From Erythrobacter sp. (GTDB lineage Bacteria; Pseudomonadota; Alphaproteobacteria; Sphingomonadales; Sphingomonadaceae), in assembly GCA_024642335.1 (NCBI GenBank), contig JAHEBH010000009.1, positions 1-62,136 of the forward strand: a stretch of DNA of 62,136 nucleotides. The letters run 5' to 3'. The notes beneath the pieces are model-generated. The model did not search any database, had not been told where the DNA came from, and was given only the letters and a program-made list of their open reading frames with translations. Made by a program: the position numbers and the translations under genes. Shown in pieces: positions 27,012 to 35,912 of this stretch (position 1 is its first letter; every line of letters starts with the position of its first letter).

Positions 27012-28162
27012 AGCGCTGCCTCGTATATCCTCAGGGCGTCCTGTTCGGTCACTTCGCGCGGATTGTTCTTGAGCAGGCGCTGCACGGTGATGGCCGCTGC
27101 CGCCATGCCGGGCAGGGCATTGGAACTGATCCCCACATCGCTAAGGCGGCGATCGATGCCCACCGCCGCCGACATGCGCTCGATCTCCGCGATCCCGGCC
27201 TGGGCATCGGCCTGGTCATCGCCCGTCGCCGGGCAACCCAGCGCATGGGCGATGGTGGCATAGCGTTGCGGTACCGTTTCGGCATTGAAGCGGAGGACAT
27301 GCGGCAGCAGCAGCGAATTGGCGACGCCGTGAGGCACGTGGAACTCTCCGCCCAGCGGATAGGCGAGGGCGTGGACCGCAGCGGTATTCACCGGGCCCAG
27401 GCACATGCCGCCCAGATGGCTTGCCAGCAACATGGCCTCGCGTGCGGCGAGATTGCCGGGCTCGTTGCAGGCCTTTTCCAGATTGGCCGCGATCAGGCGG
27501 ATGCCCTCCAGCGCCCAGTTGTCGACCACGGGGTGGGAATATTTGTTGGCATAGGCTTCGATGCAATGGGTCAGCGCATCGATCCCAGTAGAGGCGGTGA
27601 CCTTGCGCGGCTTGGAAACGGTCAGGCTGGCATCGAGATAGGCGAAATCGGGCACGAGGTGGCGGCTCACCACGCCCTTCTTGAGCTGCGCCTCCTCGTC
27701 TTCGATGACGGAGATCGGCGTCACTTCGCTGCCCGTGCCGGCGGTGGTGGGGATGCAGGCCAGCGGCAGTCGGCGGCCTGCCAGCTGGTCGATGCCAACG
27801 ACCTCATCGAAAGTCTGGGGCGAACCGGCGAGCGCAGTCACCAGCTTGGCGACATCGAGCGCGCTGCCGCCGCCGATGCCGATCACGAAATCTGCAGAGA
27901 TGGTGACGGCCGTCGCAATCGCATCGGACACGTCCTTGCGCGTCGGCTCGCCATCGGGGCCGAGCCAGATGTGCGGTTCGATTGAGAGCCCGCGCAAGGC
28001 CTCGCACAATCCGTCGGCCAGGCCCGCAATGGGTGCGGAAGTCACAACAAGGACGCGCGAGGCACCGCTGTCGGCGCAATCCTGCGCGCATTGCGCGATG
28101 ATGCCCGTGCCAATCCTAACGCAGCGGACCTGATACAAGTCCAGCCTTGAACGCCCGGTCAA
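27008..28162 (-). CDS. Iron-containing alcohol dehydrogenase
   Basis: The open frame extends to 28411, but a TTG at 28162 preceded by GGGAGCA gives 384 residues, the normal family length, and begins right where similarity starts; upstream residues look non-coding. 'FVIGIGGGSALDVAK' is the NAD-binding motif, 'PTTAGTGSEVTPISVI' is the group III ADH signature, and the metal ligands fall in 'GIDALTHCIEAY' and 'VHALAYPLGGEFHVPHG'. It oxidises an alcohol or reduces an aldehyde or a 2-oxo ester (maleylacetate reductases share this fold). It is the first gene of the operon with MFS and SDR. Confidence 0.88.
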   Translation of the reverse strand: MTGRSRLDLYQVRCVRIGTGIIAQCAQDCADSGASRVLVVTSAPIAGLADGLCEALRGLSIEPHIWLGPDGEPTRKDVSDAIATAVTISADFVIGIGGGSALDVAKLVTALAGSPQTFDEVVGIDQLAGRRLPLACIPTTAGTGSEVTPISVIEDEEAQLKKGVVSRHLVPDFAYLDASLTVSKPRKVTASTGIDALTHCIEAYANKYSHPVVDNWALEGIRLIAANLEKACNEPGNLAAREAMLLASHLGGMCLGPVNTAAVHALAYPLGGEFHVPHGVANSLLLPHVLRFNAETVPQRYATIAHALGCPATGDDQADAQAGIAEIERMSAAVGIDRRLSDVGISSNALPGMAAAAITVQRLLKNNPREVTEQDALRIYEAAL

Positions 28163-28356
28163 ACCATTGCTCCCTTTGCCCAGATTCCCGCCTCCACCAT
28201 TTTGCGGTGGTTCCGCCGCCTTATCCAGCGCCTCGCGCCAAGTTACCAGCCAATGTGCCGTGACTGACTTGATCGCAGCGGCTCTGACTAACTTCTGGAA
28301 CGGCAATTGCCGGTGGCTAACTTGGAGATCATGCAGGCAAGAGGCACTGAAAGTGC

Positions 28357-28959
28357 ATGGACAGGTACCAAGGCGCACATATCCGGCCCTTCCGGGGCAA
28401 GGTTCCCGCAATTCACGAAACAGCCTTTATCGCGTCGGGCGCGCAGATCATTGGCGATGTCACGATCTGCGACGGTGCCAGCATCTGGTACAATTGCGTT
28501 CTGCGCGGCGACCTGGCCCCCATCGTGATTGGCGCGCGCAGCAATGTGCAGGATGGCACGGTCATCCATGTCGAGGGTCCTCGCAAGGGGCAGCAAGGCA
28601 AGGTCCTGCCAACCATAATCGGGGCCGATGCCCTCGTCGGCCACATGGCGTTGCTTCACGGCTGCACGATCGCGGATGGCGGCTTTGTGGGGATGGGATC
28701 CATCGTCATGGACGGGGCGGTGGTGGGCGAGCAGGCCATGCTCGCCGCAGGAGCCCTCTTGCCGCCAGGCAAGGCCATCCCTGCCGGCGAACTCTGGACC
28801 GGCCGACCCGCTTGCCTCGCACGCCTGCTCCGCGAGGAGGAGAAGGCCGGCATGGCAGCGCAATGTGCGCACTATCTGGAAATGGCTGAAGATCACCGGC
28901 TGTCGCAACAGAAGAGGATCAGCCCTGCGAAACTGACCAGTTGCCGCACGGCTAGGTAA
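28357..28959 (+). CDS. Gamma-class carbonic anhydrase-like hexapeptide protein
   Basis: The 200-residue product is a left-handed beta-helix protein. Imperfect hexapeptide repeats run from residue 20 to 150 ('AQIIGDVTICDGASIWYNCVLRGD'). The zinc ligands of the gamma carbonic anhydrase family are present: 'DGTVIHVE' and 'GHMALLHGC'. 'WTGRPACLARLL' closes the helix. Many such homologues have little carbonic anhydrase activity and may act on CoA esters (CaiE/PaaY-like), which would suit the catabolic context. It is divergent from the iron ADH; the 194 bases between hold no other gene. Confidence 0.88.
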   Translation: MDRYQGAHIRPFRGKVPAIHETAFIASGAQIIGDVTICDGASIWYNCVLRGDLAPIVIGARSNVQDGTVIHVEGPRKGQQGKVLPTIIGADALVGHMALLHGCTIADGGFVGMGSIVMDGAVVGEQAMLAAGALLPPGKAIPAGELWTGRPACLARLLREEEKAGMAAQCAHYLEMAEDHRLSQQKRISPAKLTSCRTAR

Positions 28960-29005
28960 TTACCGTTAGCAGCATATTAACCAAAATCTCAGACAAGCTG
29001 GGCCG

Positions 29006-29782
29006 ATGTATGAAGAACCTCTTCACGGGCGGCGCTTTTCGGCGGAAGCGGACAGGGGCCATGTGGCCGAACCTGCTTCGGCCGACGTATCGCTGCGCAT
29101 TTTGCTGGCCGAAGACACGGAAATCGCCGCAGAAATGATGCTCGCCATGGCCGAACGGCTCGATGTCGAGATGGATGTTGCGCACAATGGCCTGAACGCG
29201 ATTGTCATGGTGCATGAAGCCATTGCAGAGGGACGCCCCTATTCGCTGGTGCTGATGGATGCGATGATGCCGGTGCTGGACGGCGTGGAGACGGCCCGGC
29301 GATTGCGGCAGGAGGGCCTTGACCGTGACATGCTGCCGATCATTGCCGTCACAGCTGCAACAGACCTCAACGAGGTCCGGACCTATCGCGATGCGGGCAT
29401 GCAGGCATTCCTGGAAAAGCCGGTCAGCCTGGAAGATCTGCGTGCGACGCTGAAGGCGTGGAAGCACACGCCCGGCAAGCAGGTCGACAACAAGCGCAAG
29501 AATACTCTGGAAGAACTGCAGAAGCAGTTCGACCAGCGCAAGCAAACCGCCGTTGCCGCGCTCGATGAGGCGCTGGAGGACGGGGAGTTCACCGAAGAAT
29601 GCGTGATGGAAATTCGCACGCTCCTGCACAAGATTGCCGGGACCGCCGGCTCCTTCGGCGAAGCCTCACTCAGCGAAGATGCACGTGCGCTAGAAGGCGA
29701 CCTGATGAAGGTGTTTTTCGACAATGGCGACGTGGGACGGGTGATCGCGCGGGCGCGAAAGATTTTGGGAGAGGCGATATGA
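29006..29782 (+). CDS. Receiver (REC) plus Hpt phosphotransfer protein
   Basis: The product has 258 residues. Residues 30-150 are a CheY-like receiver: acidic pair in 'LLAEDTEI', phospho-acceptor Asp85 in 'LVLMDAMMPVLDG', switch Thr in 'IIAVTAAT' and Lys in 'FLEKPVS'. After a coiled, Lys-rich linker, residues 195-250 look like an Hpt domain with His208 in 'LLHKIAGTAGSFG'. Such proteins pass phosphate within a relay; there is no output domain. The start has no clear ribosome site. The stop overlaps the next gene's ATG (ATGA). A lone receiver and a CHASE2 sensor lie 10 kb away on the other strand and could be partners. Confidence 0.88.
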   Translation: MYEEPLHGRRFSAEADRGHVAEPASADVSLRILLAEDTEIAAEMMLAMAERLDVEMDVAHNGLNAIVMVHEAIAEGRPYSLVLMDAMMPVLDGVETARRLRQEGLDRDMLPIIAVTAATDLNEVRTYRDAGMQAFLEKPVSLEDLRATLKAWKHTPGKQVDNKRKNTLEELQKQFDQRKQTAVAALDEALEDGEFTEECVMEIRTLLHKIAGTAGSFGEASLSEDARALEGDLMKVFFDNGDVGRVIARARKILGEAI

Positions 29783-30726
29783 TCTCTGTGGCAAGTTCCG
29801 GATACCGGATGATGCACGGCCTGCCCGTGTCGCTGGCAGCATTGGCCTGTCTCTCGATAGGGACGGGTGCCCAGGCGCAAGACGGATTGAGCATCGATCC
29901 GACACTTGATGTCTCGCTGCGCGGGATCATTTCGGACCTCGACATGGACGAGGACGAGGAAATCGACAGTTCGGGTATTGGCGCGCGTGCCGAGGCGGGC
30001 ATCGATTTCGAAGCTGCTTCCGGCTCAAGTGTTCGTGTGGAAGCGAATGCCAGCGTGTTCGATTATCGCGATCAGGGGCGTAATACCCGCGAAAGCTATG
30101 GCGGCGGTGTTGAATGGACGCAGCCGCTTTCCGAGCAATGGCAGCTTCGTCTGAGGGTGAGCCGCAGCGAGAACCTTTCCCTGCTTGAAGCAACCAGCGG
30201 CGACCAGACGAGCACTGCCGCTCGCCTGCAATGGGAAAATGGAAACGACCGTGTTCGTCTCGAGGCCGATTATCGCTGGCGCGAGTATGACACAGGTGCA
30301 CAGGGCAAGGGCGATGGCTACCGCCTGTCGGCGCAGTATCAGCGCCGGTTCGGATCCTATCACTGGCTGATCCTCGATGCGCGGGTAGAGGATATGCAGA
30401 GCGACGATGATCCGCTCCGCAGCTATGACCGCCGCGTGGTCCGGGTGAAGTATTCCCTCCCTATCGAGAGGAGCACCCGCCTGCGTGTGCGCCCGTGGAT
30501 CGAGTACCGCGATTGGGATTACGACAGCAGGATTGCACAAGGCGATCCCGATGGCGACCTGCGCAGCGACCGCTTTTTCGCGCCCGGCGTGGAGCTTGCC
30601 GCGGGCAGGGACTCTCGTGGTGCCTATGCCCGCGCGGGCATCGAATATCGCCTGCGTTCGTCCAATGACGATCGTTACGGCAACAATGCCATCCGTGCGA
30701 GCGTGACGGTAGGATATCGCTTCTAG
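29779..30726 (+). CDS. Predicted outer-membrane beta-barrel protein
   Basis: The ATG at 29779 (GGGAGAGG upstream, ATGA overlap) gives 315 residues with a signal peptide ending near 'GAQAQDG'. The mature part is made of alternating-residue amphipathic strands with frequent Arg and aromatic girdle residues ('SSVRVEANASVFDYRD', 'WQLRLRVSRSENLSL', 'VRLEADYRWREYDTG') and ends in 'TVGYRF', the C-terminal Phe signature of outer-membrane barrels. No specific family is recognised. Translational coupling to a REC-Hpt protein is unusual and suggests the barrel serves whatever the relay controls, possibly polymer export with the convergent PgsB-like operon. Confidence 0.7.
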   Translation: MISVASSGYRMMHGLPVSLAALACLSIGTGAQAQDGLSIDPTLDVSLRGIISDLDMDEDEEIDSSGIGARAEAGIDFEAASGSSVRVEANASVFDYRDQGRNTRESYGGGVEWTQPLSEQWQLRLRVSRSENLSLLEATSGDQTSTAARLQWENGNDRVRLEADYRWREYDTGAQGKGDGYRLSAQYQRRFGSYHWLILDARVEDMQSDDDPLRSYDRRVVRVKYSLPIERSTRLRVRPWIEYRDWDYDSRIAQGDPDGDLRSDRFFAPGVELAAGRDSRGAYARAGIEYRLRSSNDDRYGNNAIRASVTVGYRF

Positions 30727-30751
30727 ACCAGATCGAGCTTCGGCCTGGCCC

Positions 30752-30788
30752 AGCCCGCTCGCCTTCCGGCGGGCGGGCTCTTTACTTT
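30752..30788 (+). terminator. Hairpin terminator, weak T tract
   Basis: A 12-bp GC-rich stem (30752-30763 with 30768-30779, one T-G pair) closes a TTCC loop and is followed by CTTTACTTT. It lies 25 bases past the barrel gene stop and probably ends the REC-Hpt transcript. Confidence 0.65.
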
Positions 30789-30799
30789 GCAGCCCCTAG

Positions 30800-30876
30800 A
30801 GCACTTTCCGATCATTCCTGGCGCAACTCCACAGAAGCGGCTCCGTCCCGGTGACCCGGAATGATCGGAAAGTGCT
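30800..30876. repeat. Perfect 19-bp inverted repeat, REP/MITE-like
   Basis: The arm at 30800-30818 (AGCACTTTCCGATCATTCC) recurs exactly inverted at 30858-30876, with a 39-base spacer. The whole 77-base element fits between two convergent genes and its right arm touches the stop codon of the PgsB-like gene. It lacks a T run in either direction, so it is not a standard terminator; a mobile palindromic element or an mRNA-stabilising hairpin is more likely. I saw no second copy in this window. Confidence 0.8.
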
Positions 30877-33800
30877 TTAAGCGGCGCGCTTGCGTTCAAG
30901 CAGCTTGCTGCTGCGTTGCTTGATTGACTTGGAAAGCCAGCCGCCCTTCTGGCGCGAGGTGAGTTCCTTCAGTTCTGTGGCTGCTCGCTGGCTGGAAATC
31001 TGTTCTGCAATCAACGCCTGATAGATCTTTTCCGATCGGCGGCGGCGGCGCACTGCATCACCGGGGTCGACAAAGGCTTCCACAAGCGAAAGCGACTTGC
31101 CGCCCATGCGCGCAAACCAGCCCTGCTCGTCGCTGCCTGCATTCTCTTCTTCGCCACTTGCAGCGTCATGGTGGTGCAATTGCGCATTGAGGCGTGCTTC
31201 CAGCGCATCCACCTGCATGGCAGAAATCAGCCCCGCTCCTTCACCACCATCCCGCAGGTGATCTATGACCCTGCAGACTTCCACTTCGCTCAAGGCACCA
31301 AATTCCTGGAAGGAGGACAGCAGGCGATATGCACGGACGATCTCTGACGGGTCTTCGCCTTGCACTTGCTGGCACGCCTTCCAAACGGCTTCCCAGGCCT
31401 GCCAGCGATAGACCCAGTCGAGCCCGGTGCCCTTGATGTTCTGCATGCCCATGATGCGGTTGACGAGGCCCGGCGGCGTGCTGTCAGCCACCAGCCGCAC
31501 AATTGCCTCGCCCTTCATGTAATAATCGCGGACGGGGAGCAGCTTGGCATGGAAGGCCTTGCCGAGAAGCGTCCGCATGGACTGGTCGGCACCGCTGCCC
31601 GATGCGCCTCTGCCGAGATTGCCTGCAAGTTCGATATAGGCGCGGTACAGTTCCGCAAGTTCGGCATGATGCGCCGCGATCGCTTCGGCGTGTGCCACGC
31701 CTGCCTGTTCCAGCCATTTGGCAAGGCGCCCCTCGCGCGCGGCGGCACAAGCCTGGGCCTGCTGGTCTTCGCCTAGTTGCGGGGCCAGCATTGCGCGCAG
31801 CCGGCCGTCCAGTTCCCCTTCGGCCACAGGAATGCGCTGCTTCTTGGCGAGAGCCTCGAACAACTCCTTGGGGTCCTTGCCCTCTTCGGACAGCGTCAGG
31901 CCGCTTGCGTACGCTTCCCATTCTTCCTCGATAAAGCCGATCAGGCCATCGATGTTGGATCCGATCAGAACGTGCTTGTCGGCGGAAACATCGTTCACCA
32001 GCATGCGCGCGAAGACGCGCGAACGCGGCACACGGTCCGCACGGTTGTTGACCACGGTGGAGACAAAGATTTCGGGGTCCTTGGAGAGGTCATGCTGGTC
32101 AAAGCCCATGCGCGTCCAGTTGCCCATCGCGCCGAACCGTTCATTGGCGGACATGCCCATGACAAATTCCAGCGTGCGGCCATTGATCAGCGAACGCGGA
32201 TAGGTCTTGAGCACGCCAAGGTCGGCGACCACGCGGTCGGCCATTTCCTTGATGCAGAAGTCTGGCTCCAGCCCCAGCTCGTCGCCCATCGCGGTAACCA
32301 GGGCGATGTTATAGGGGTGCTCCTCATAGGGGAAGCGCTCGAGCAGGTTCTTGTGGATCAGCCCGGCTTCCCGCCAGCCGACCGGACGCATGCGCGTGCC
32401 TGCCTTGTCCGCACCTTCGGCCAGGATCGGCAGCATTTCCTCTTCGGTGGTGAGCAGTGTCGAGTTGTGCGGGATGAACTGGCACATGACCTCCGGGATA
32501 TTGCGCCCGGCTGGCCCCTGCACATCCTCGTGATCGGGATAGGTATTGGTGATCGTGCCGATATCGTCGCGCATCCAGTCCTGCTGCAGCACTGCGACAT
32601 AGGACGGGTTGAGGCCCATGCATTCCCACAGGAAGACCCTTCCGTTGAGGCCGCGGGCGGTCTTGAGGAGGTTATACTGCTCCCAGATCGTCGCCTTGTC
32701 GTAAGGGCGGAAGAGGAACATCTCGGTCAGCCCGCCAAAGGGCGTGCCGTGCAGGAACATCGCCTCGCAGCCGGTCGTCTTCGAAACGATCGACGGACCT
32801 AGCGCATTGATCAGCCCCGCCTTGAGCCTTTCGGTACCCGACTTGCCGCGTGTTCCCCAGCCACCCAGGACCAACGAGATACCTTCGCGCAAGCGCCGGG
32901 CTTTCCAGCCCAGCAGCATGTGCCGGCCAAAGAAGAAGACGCAGGCCAGGCCCAGGAAGATGCCCAGTTCGAGCAGGCTGTTTTCATAAACGGTCGAGAA
33001 ATAGGCGGAGGCGCGATCGAGCAACAGCGGCAGGATGGCGATGCCGCCGCCGGCGCTGAACAGCTTGGTCACTTCCGGATTGGCGCGCTTCAGGCTGCCA
33101 TGGGGGCGATGCTCGATCCCGACGCCCATCGAGCGCAGGCGCTTGACGAATTCGTCCGGCTCGCGATTGCGCAGCGTCGCCAGCCTGACGAAGTTGCGGG
33201 AGATTTTCCAGAACAGCCAGATACGCTTGAAGAAGCTGACCGGCGCGGTGATGGTAGTGATGCCGGCGCTGGTATAGATTTCGCTCTTGCCCCCGCGATC
33301 GAGCGCGGAGAGCACGTTGTCCAGCAGCGGCAGGTAGTTGCGCCAGCCCCCTTCGCCGCTTTCGAACAGCGGTTCGCCGGGAACCTTGGTTGGTGCCAGT
33401 TCCGCCATGCGGGCACTGGGCGCAATCATCGAACCGGTGAAGTGACGGCCCGTGGTGTGAAGGAAGGCCTGCCTCTTGTCGGTGGAGCTTTTCCCGCCTT
33501 CGAACATGATGCGCCACAGGCGGCGGCGCAGCAACTCACCGCGCTGGATCACAGGCAAAGGGCCCGGTTCCAGCGAAATTCCGAAGTCATTGAGCGCGAG
33601 CAGCGCCATGACCCGGCCCACCTTCTCCCGGTCCGATTTCAGATACGGGCGCAGCTTGCGGATGCGCTGCATCTTTCCTTCGCGCATGGGACCGACTGTT
33701 TCGGCCAGTAGTGCGGCAATTTCCTGCGCCTCGCTGTCGCCGACCAGCCAGATGCGCTCGTTCGCCTCGTCCGCCCAGCGCCGCATCTTGGCCGATTGCG

Positions 33801-35049
33801 TGCGTTTTTGCACCTGCGCGATCCCCTGGCAGATGAGAGGTTGCACCAGCTTGAGTGCATCCGACTTTTCGACAACAAGCAGGCGGATGGTTGTTGCCGC
33901 CACGTCCAGCGCCATGCGCAAGACGAACTCGTTGTCATCGGACGCGAGCACGGCATAGAGAGTCTTCGCCCAGCCGTCTGTGCCAAGGGCCTGGAGCGCC
34001 TTTGCAGGGTGAGCGATGACCATGGCGCGGACCTGCGGATCCGCATCTTCGCGCAAGCGTCTGCAGACGGCCAGGGCAAGGTCCCTGGGCAATTCTGCGA
34101 ACTCTTCGGCCACGATCTGCCTTACCGCGCCATTATCATGGTCAGCCAAGGCCGACACAAGCGGCCGGAGGCGTTTGTGATCGCTGGAATTGCGGCAGAC
34201 CAGCCGTGCGTGGTGGCGCAGCACGAACACCTCGCCGTCGCCGGCCTTGTCCACGCCTTCGTCCGCGCTGGCGATGCGGCGCTTGATGACAGACGCGATC
34301 GACTGCGGCGATAGCAGCAAGAGCGTGTCCAGCGCTTCGCACTGCGTCCATGCATCCTCGCGGCGGTCGAGGCAGATACGGCGTGTGGCACCCACCACGA
34401 CATCGAGCCAATAGCTTGTCGGTTTGTAGGTCAGACGTTCGGCAATCTGCCTCGTGCAGCTTTGCGCCGCGCGCCGCACCCGGGCATCCCCGCGCCAGAC
34501 GCGTGTTTCCGCCACGAGCTGGCCGAACAGTTCGATAAAGAATTCGCCTTCGGCCTCTGTCGGATCGTCGGCGACGGCCTGTCCGGCGATGGCTCCCAGG
34601 CGTTCCAGGCCATATGCCAATGCGCGCTCGCGCTCATTCACGCGGCGGGCGAAGCGTTCCAGTGCGGCGTCGGCATCGAAGAACTTGCTGAAGGCCTTGT
34701 TGTCCTTGCGCAGCTGCCGTGGGTCTGCCCCAAGGCTGCGCGCAAATTCGAGGATGGCTGCGCGCCGCTCCGCATCGTCCACGGCGGTGGCATGGCGCGT
34801 GTGAAACTGCGTCTCGGCCTGCTGCAAATCTGCAATCCGGTTGCGTTGGCTGTTGCAGAACCCCACCAGAACACGGGCATGTCTTCGTGCCGTTTGCGGC
34901 CTTGCGCGGTCTTCCGCATCGGCGAGCACTTCGTCGCGCAAATCGGAGTAGGTCGGGCGCAGGCGTGGGTGGACGGCCTCCTCCAGCCTGTCGAACAGCG
35001 CGACAGCCGCTGGCTGTGCATGGACGTGGATTTCGGAGATGAGGTTCAC
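30877..35049 (-). CDS. Giant PgsB/CapB-like Mur-ligase-type amide ligase with HEAT-like N-terminus
   Basis: A GTG at 35049 is preferred (GGTGGAG upstream, GTGA overlap with the previous stop); an ATG 21 bases earlier lacks a ribosome site. The product has 1390 residues. Residues about 120-480 are helical HEAT-like repeats ('AVRQIVAEEFAELPRDLA', 'DPQVRAMVIAHP'). One or two membrane helices lie near 660-715. The ATP site 'LGGWGTRGKSGTERLK' (about 735) and 'ITNTYPDHEDVQGPAG' (about 845) match the signatures of PgsB/CapB poly-gamma-glutamate synthases, which are normally about 390 residues. The C-terminal 300 residues are helical and unrecognised. Predicted role: ATP-dependent amide-bond formation at the membrane, with the PgsC-like protein of the same operon. 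The polymerised substrate is not known. Confidence 0.85.
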   Translation of the reverse strand: MNLISEIHVHAQPAAVALFDRLEEAVHPRLRPTYSDLRDEVLADAEDRARPQTARRHARVLVGFCNSQRNRIADLQQAETQFHTRHATAVDDAERRAAILEFARSLGADPRQLRKDNKAFSKFFDADAALERFARRVNERERALAYGLERLGAIAGQAVADDPTEAEGEFFIELFGQLVAETRVWRGDARVRRAAQSCTRQIAERLTYKPTSYWLDVVVGATRRICLDRREDAWTQCEALDTLLLLSPQSIASVIKRRIASADEGVDKAGDGEVFVLRHHARLVCRNSSDHKRLRPLVSALADHDNGAVRQIVAEEFAELPRDLALAVCRRLREDADPQVRAMVIAHPAKALQALGTDGWAKTLYAVLASDDNEFVLRMALDVAATTIRLLVVEKSDALKLVQPLICQGIAQVQKRTQSAKMRRWADEANERIWLVGDSEAQEIAALLAETVGPMREGKMQRIRKLRPYLKSDREKVGRVMALLALNDFGISLEPGPLPVIQRGELLRRRLWRIMFEGGKSSTDKRQAFLHTTGRHFTGSMIAPSARMAELAPTKVPGEPLFESGEGGWRNYLPLLDNVLSALDRGGKSEIYTSAGITTITAPVSFFKRIWLFWKISRNFVRLATLRNREPDEFVKRLRSMGVGIEHRPHGSLKRANPEVTKLFSAGGGIAILPLLLDRASAYFSTVYENSLLELGIFLGLACVFFFGRHMLLGWKARRLREGISLVLGGWGTRGKSGTERLKAGLINALGPSIVSKTTGCEAMFLHGTPFGGLTEMFLFRPYDKATIWEQYNLLKTARGLNGRVFLWECMGLNPSYVAVLQQDWMRDDIGTITNTYPDHEDVQGPAGRNIPEVMCQFIPHNSTLLTTEEEMLPILAEGADKAGTRMRPVGWREAGLIHKNLLERFPYEEHPYNIALVTAMGDELGLEPDFCIKEMADRVVADLGVLKTYPRSLINGRTLEFVMGMSANERFGAMGNWTRMGFDQHDLSKDPEIFVSTVVNNRADRVPRSRVFARMLVNDVSADKHVLIGSNIDGLIGFIEEEWEAYASGLTLSEEGKDPKELFEALAKKQRIPVAEGELDGRLRAMLAPQLGEDQQAQACAAAREGRLAKWLEQAGVAHAEAIAAHHAELAELYRAYIELAGNLGRGASGSGADQSMRTLLGKAFHAKLLPVRDYYMKGEAIVRLVADSTPPGLVNRIMGMQNIKGTGLDWVYRWQAWEAVWKACQQVQGEDPSEIVRAYRLLSSFQEFGALSEVEVCRVIDHLRDGGEGAGLISAMQVDALEARLNAQLHHHDAASGEEENAGSDEQGWFARMGGKSLSLVEAFVDPGDAVRRRRRSEKIYQALIAEQISSQRAATELKELTSRQKGGWLSKSIKQRSSKLLERKRAA

Positions 35050-35912
35050 TGCACCGACTCCACCAGGCATTGGCCAAGTCGAGCGCGCAAGGCGGTGTCT
35101 TGCACCAGCTCGGCGCGAAACCGGGAGGACATTTCGAGATGAACAAAGCCGTCGAAGCGGGCCTCCTCGCGCAGCACCTGGGCTTGGGCATTGCCCAGTG
35201 CGCCCAGTTCACCGGTGTCGATGGGATAGACCAGTACCGGACGCGGCGCGAACCGGCGGCTGAGGCAATCGGCGAGATCCAGCAGCTTGTCGCCTGGTTC
35301 ACCCGTTCCGTCGCTGACGATGATCTCTGCGTTGCGGGCGGCCTCGCTGTTGCGTTTGTTTCCATCAAAGCCGTGCAGCTGTACCACGCGTCCTGCGGGG
35401 AAGGCTTCGGCAAAGGCCAGACTGAATGCAGTAAAGTGATGCTTGTCCTGCCGCGCCAGATCGATGGCAGCACCGCAGGCATCGCGCGCGTTCCTGGGGG
35501 CCGAATTCCACGCCGCGGCCGCCGCGCCGGTTTCTGCAAACAAGGTGGCCGCGATCGTGCCGCTATGCAGGTCCGATCCGCGATGCGGCGCAGTGATGGC
35601 CAAGGGGAGGGAGGTGCCTTGCCGGATCAGATAGGCCCCGCGTCCGGCGCAGTCGCTGTCCTCTTCGCTAAGCACGACCCCGTCCCACTCGCCATCGCTT
35701 TGCCGGATGTGGAGACCCAGGCGCGCTGCGGCATCGGGATCGGGAGCATCGGTGAGTGCCTGCCGGAACATGACGCGTGCCGCTGCAAAGCTCTCGCTGT
35801 CGCCTCCATCGGCACGGACAGCCTTCCCGAGCGGTGCAAACGCCAGTGCGGCCACGCCCGCACCAAAGCCCGCTGCGAGCAAGTGCAAGATCACCTTAGC
35901 GCGGCGCGTCAT
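35046..35912 (-). CDS. Predicted zinc hydrolase resembling poly-gamma-glutamate hydrolases
   Basis: The 288-residue product has an N-terminal hydrophobic anchor (residues 7-28) and a probably periplasmic body. Three blocks resemble PghP/YjqB-type gamma-PGA hydrolases, which have a carboxypeptidase-like fold: 'AITAPHRGSDLHSGTIA' against the family's APHGG..E.GT, 'VVQLHGFDG' against the family's iHG, and 'GFVHLEMSSRFR' with the likely catalytic Glu260. The ligand set would be His110, His116 and His180; His116 replaces the usual Glu, so the site is non-canonical. The location between PgsC-like and PgsB-like genes supports a role in trimming or releasing the polymer. Similarity is by motif only. 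Confidence 0.62.
   Translation of the reverse strand: MTRRAKVILHLLAAGFGAGVAALAFAPLGKAVRADGGDSESFAAARVMFRQALTDAPDPDAAARLGLHIRQSDGEWDGVVLSEEDSDCAGRGAYLIRQGTSLPLAITAPHRGSDLHSGTIAATLFAETGAAAAAWNSAPRNARDACGAAIDLARQDKHHFTAFSLAFAEAFPAGRVVQLHGFDGNKRNSEAARNAEIIVSDGTGEPGDKLLDLADCLSRRFAPRPVLVYPIDTGELGALGNAQAQVLREEARFDGFVHLEMSSRFRAELVQDTALRARLGQCLVESVQ

Noticed and set aside
30800-30876. Bidirectional Rho-independent terminator
   Set aside because: The stem is strong, but the loop is 39 bases and neither side has a T run; a proper GC stem already lies at 30752-30779.
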